Positions 60,631-64,000 of a stretch of 64,000 nucleotides of DNA are shown here, piece by piece. The position numbers and the translations under genes are program-made. The notes under the pieces are model-generated. The model worked only from the letters and a program-made list of their open reading frames with translations. It was not told the DNA's origin and did no database searches. Origin of the DNA: Alopecurus myosuroides (Eukaryota > Streptophyta > Magnoliopsida > Poales > Poaceae); assembly GCA_028641055.1 (NCBI GenBank), contig CM054057.1:728224484-728288483 (forward strand). Reading direction: 5' to 3'. Numbering within the stretch: the first letter of the stretch is position 1; every line of letters starts with the position of its first letter.

Positions 60631-63600
60631 TGCGGGCGAGTCGTAATTGGACGTCGGCGCGTTAGAGACGCGGCCAAGGAGACGAGCCCGTTGCGCCATC
60701 CCCCTCTCGCTTAGGTTTGGCGAGTCGAAGACGAGCCGTGCGTCTCAAGGAAGCAGCGGCTTAGGATAAGTCGAGTCGGGAGTGGACGTCGTCGCGGTTT
60801 ACCGCGACGACGGACACGGAGACGAGCCGTGGGCGAGTCGTAATTGGACGTCGGCGCGTTAGCGACGCGTCCTAGGAGACGAGCCCGTGGCGCCATCCCC
60901 CTCTCGCTTAGGTTTGGCGAGTCGAAGACGAGCCATGCGTCTCAAGGAAGCAGCGGCTTAGGGTAAGTCGAGTCGGGAGTGGACGTCGTCGCGGTTTACC
61001 GCGACGACGGACACGAAGACGAGCCGTGGGCGAGTCGTAATTGGACGTCGGCGCGTTAGCGACGCGGCCAAGGATACGATTCCGTGGCGCCATTCCCCTC
61101 TCATTTAGGATTGGCGAGTCGAAGACGAGCCGTGCGTCTTAAGGAAGCAGCGTCTTAGGGTAAGTCGAGTCGGGAGTGGACGTCGTCGCGGTTTACCGCG
61201 ACGACGGACACGGAGACGAGCCGTGGGCGAGTCGTAATTGGACGTCGGCGCGTTAGCGACGCGGCCTGGGAGACGAGCCCGTGGCGCCATCCCCCTCTCG
61301 CTTAGGTTTGGCGAGTCGAAGACGAGCCGTGCGTCTCAAGGAAGCAGCGGCTTAGGGTAAGTCGAGTCGGGAGTGGACGTCGTCGCGGTTTACCGCGACG
61401 GCGGACACGAAGACGAGCCGTGGGCGAGTTGTAATTGGACGTCGGCGCGTTAGCGACGCGGCCAAGGAGACGAGTCCGTGTCGCCATTCCCCTCTCATTT
61501 AGGGTTGGCGAGTCGAAGACGAGCCGTGCGTCTCACCGAAGCAGCGGCTTAGGGTAAGTAGAGTCGGGAGTGGACGTCGTTGCGGTTTACCGCGACGACG
61601 GACACGGAGACGAGCCGTGGGCGAGTCGTAATTGGACGTCGGCGCGTTAGCGACGCGGCCTAGGAGACGAGCCCGTGGCGCCATCCCCCTCTCGCTTAGG
61701 TTTGGCGAGTCGAAGACGAGCCGTGCGTCTCAAGGAAGCAGCGGCTTAGAGTAAGTCGAGTCGGGAGTGGACGTCGTCGCGGTTTACCGCGACGACGGAC
61801 ACGAAGACGAGCCGTGGGCGAGTCGTAATTGGACGTCGGCGCGTTAGCGACGCGGCCTAGGAGACGAGCCCGTGGCGCCATCCCCCTCTCGCTTAGGTTT
61901 GGCGAGTCGAAGACGAGCCGTGCGTCTCAAGGAAGGAGCGGCTTAGGGTAAGTCGAGTCGGGAGTGGACGTCGTCGCGGTTTACCGCGACGACGGACACG
62001 AAGACGAGCCGTGGGCGAGTCGTAATTGGACGTCGGCGCGTTAGCGACGCGGCCAAGGAGACGAGTCCGTGTCGCCATTCCCCTCTCATTTAGGGTTGGC
62101 GAGTCGAAGACGAGCCGTGCGTCTCACCGAAGCAGCGGCTTAGGGTAAGTCGAGTCGGGAGTGGACGTCGTCGCGGTTTACCGCGACGACGGACACGGAG
62201 ACGAGCCGTGGGCGAGTCGTAATTGGACGTCGGCGCGTTAGCGACGCGGCCTAGGAGACGAGCCCGTGGCGCCATCCCCCTCTCGCTTAGGTTTGGCGAG
62301 TCGAAGACGAGCCGTGCGTCTCAAGTATGCATCGGCTTAGGGTAAGTCGAGTCGGGAGTGGACATCGTCGCGGTTTACCGCGACGACGGACACGACGACG
62401 AGCCGTGGGCGAGTCGTAATTGGACGTCGGCGCGTTAGCGACGCGGCCAAGGAGACGATTCCGTGTCGCCATTCCCCTCTCACTTAGGGTTGGCGAGTCG
62501 AAGACGAGCCGTGCGTCTCACCGAAGCAGTGGCTTAGGGTAAGTCGAGTCGGGATTGGACGTCGGCGCGTTAGCGACGCGGCCTAGGAGACGAGCCCGTG
62601 GCGCCATCCCCCTCTCGCTTAGGTTTGGCGAGTCGAAGACGAGCCGTGCGTCTCAAGGAAGCAGCGGCTTAGGGTAAGTCGAGTCGGGAGTGGACGTCGT
62701 CGCGGTTTACCGCGACGACGGACACGAAGACGAGCCGTGGGCGAGTCGTAATTGGACGTCGGCGCGTTAGCGACGCGGCCAAGGAGACGAGTCCGTGTCG
62801 CCATTCCCCTCTCATTTAGGGTTGGCGAGTCGAAGACGAGCCGTGCGTCTCACCGAAGCAGCGGCTTAGGGTAAGTCGAGTCAGGAGTGGACGTCGTCGC
62901 GGTTTACCGCGACGACGGACACGGAGACGAGCCGTGGGCGAGTCGTAATTGGACGTCGGCGCGTTAGCGACGCGGCCTAGGAGACGAGCCCGTGGCGCCA
63001 TCCCCCTCTCGCTTAGGTTTGGCGAGTCGAAGACGAGCCGTGCGTCTCAAGGAAGCATCGGCTTAGGGTAAGTCGAGTCGGGAGTGGACGTCGTCGCGGT
63101 TTACCGCGACGACGGACACGAAGACGAGCCGTGGGCGAGTCGTAATTGGACGTCGGCGCGTTAGCGACGCGGCCAAGGATACGATTCCGTGGCGCCATTC
63201 CCCTCTCATTTAGGATTGGCGAGTCGAAGACGAGCCGTGCGTCTTAAGGAAGCAGCGTCTTAGGGTAAGTCGAGTCGGGAGTGGACGTCGTCGCGGTTTA
63301 CCGCGACGACGGACACGGAGACGAGCCGTGGGCGAGTCGTAATTGGACGTCGGCGCGTTAGCGACGCGGCCTGGGAGACGAGCCCGTGGCGCCATCCCCC
63401 TCTCGCTTAGGTTTGGCGAGTCGAAGACGAGCCGTGCGTCTCAAGGAAGCAGCGGCTTAGGGTAAGTCGAGTCGGGAGTGGACGTCGTCGCGGTTTACCG
63501 CGACGACGGACACGAAGACGAGCCGTGGGCGAGTTGTAATTGGACGTCGGCGCGTTAGCGACGCGGCCAAGGAGACGAGTCCGTGTCGCCATTCCCCTCT

Positions 63601-64000
63601 CATTTAGGGTTGGCGAGTCGAAGACGAGCCGTGCGTCTCACCGAAGCAGCGGCTTAGGGTAAGTAGAGTCGGGAGTGGACGTCGTTGCGGTTTACCGCGA
63701 CGACGGACACGGAGACGAGCCGTGGGCGAGTCGTAATTGGACGTCGGCGCGTTAGCGACGCGGCCTAGGAGACGAGCCCGTGGCGCCATCCCCCTCTCTC
63801 TTAGGTTTGGCGAGTCGAAGACGAGCCGTGCGTCTCAAGGAAGCAGCGGCTTAGAGTAAGTCGAGTCGGGAGTGGACGTCGTCGCGGTTTACCGCGACGA
63901 CGGACACGAAGACGAGCCGTGGGCGAGTCGTAATTGGACGTCGGCGCGTTAGCGACGCGGCCTAGGAGACGAGCCCGTGGCGCCATCCCCCTCTCGCTTA
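60631..64000. repeat. 197 bp CpG-rich satellite array, about 17 monomers, continuing
   Basis: Units start with GGCGAGTCGAAGACGAGCC at 60718, 60915 and every 197 bp after, up to the window end; the left edge is a partial unit from 60631. One unit (from 62484) is 62 bp short. A sample monomer has about 30 CpG. Each complete unit holds CGTCGTCGCGGT-TT-ACCGCGACGACG, a palindrome. Three unit types differ at the start (GTTTGG, GGGTTGG, GGATTGG). A block of 11 units recurs at a spacing of 2,105 bp. Every full unit keeps a 61-codon minus frame, but this reflects the sequence and not a gene. Confidence 0.96.
60870..62974. repeat. Higher-order repeat unit of the satellite (2,105 bp)
   Basis: Unit-specific variants at 61069-61123 (CCAAGGATACGATTCC), 61141, 61422 (GAGTTGTAATT), 61555 (GTAAGTAGAGTC) and 61746 (CTTAGAGTAAG) reappear in the same order at 63174, 63247, 63529, 63661 and 63853. 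Matching copies differ at only a handful of positions in the visible 1 kb. Confidence 0.88.

Noticed and set aside
60711..63986. Repeated 61-codon Arg-rich minus-strand frames, one per satellite unit
   Set aside because: The frame recurs because the DNA unit recurs. It is GC-rich, has no known domain and the unit length is not a multiple of three. I treat it as a by-product.
60631..64000. Ribosomal DNA intergenic spacer
   Set aside because: The CpG-rich subrepeats are reminiscent, but no rRNA gene sequence is seen in the window. It stays an alternative to test.

Overview
The window is repeat-rich nuclear DNA of a grass, most likely a large-genome Pooideae species. It holds LTR retrotransposons, a CACTA element, Helitron ends and a MITE of grass type, one plant gene fragment, and no intact host gene that I can recognise. 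There is no bacterial gene organisation.

Region by region. (1) 1-11991 is a large non-coding retrotransposon of the LARD type. Its 5' LTR is cut by the window start (1-2323), its internal domain lacks pol (2324-5934), and its 3' LTR is about 6.06 kb (5935-11991). (2) It sits inside a CACTA transposon read on the minus strand. The visible parts of the CACTA are 11992-17365 (accessory gene with an Ulp1-like end, subterminal-like repeats and a long hairpin) and 32486-36981 (decayed transposase, subterminal repeats and a CACTACTAG terminus at 36981). (3) A complete Ty3/Gypsy element of the Tat type, called A here, splits the CACTA at 17366-32480. It has 907 and 894 bp LTRs, an AGCAT target duplication, decayed gag and pol with an extra archaeal-type RNase H, and an eight-exon antisense gene. 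(4) The CACTA itself lies in the antisense gene of a second, related Tat element B, of which only 36982-42576 remains in the window. (5) B interrupts a minus-strand Gypsy element C (42577-45033) that keeps a protease region, a primer site, an LTR and an inserted MITE. The order of insertion is therefore C, then B, then CACTA, then A and the LARD.

(6) 45034-60629 is non-LTR sequence with Helitron-type termini (46244 on minus, 46715-50106 on plus), several local tandem duplications and a broken four-exon fragment of a homeobox-DDT (RLT-like) gene at 53069-53888. (7) From about 60631 to the window end lies a very CpG-rich 197 bp satellite with an embedded palindrome and a higher-order repeat of about 2.1 kb.

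The paired LTRs of the LARD and of A differ mostly by short length changes, many in homopolymers, and hardly at all by substitution. Some frameshifts in the window may therefore be consensus errors and not biological decay. All functional statements rest on motifs read by eye; no database search was run.
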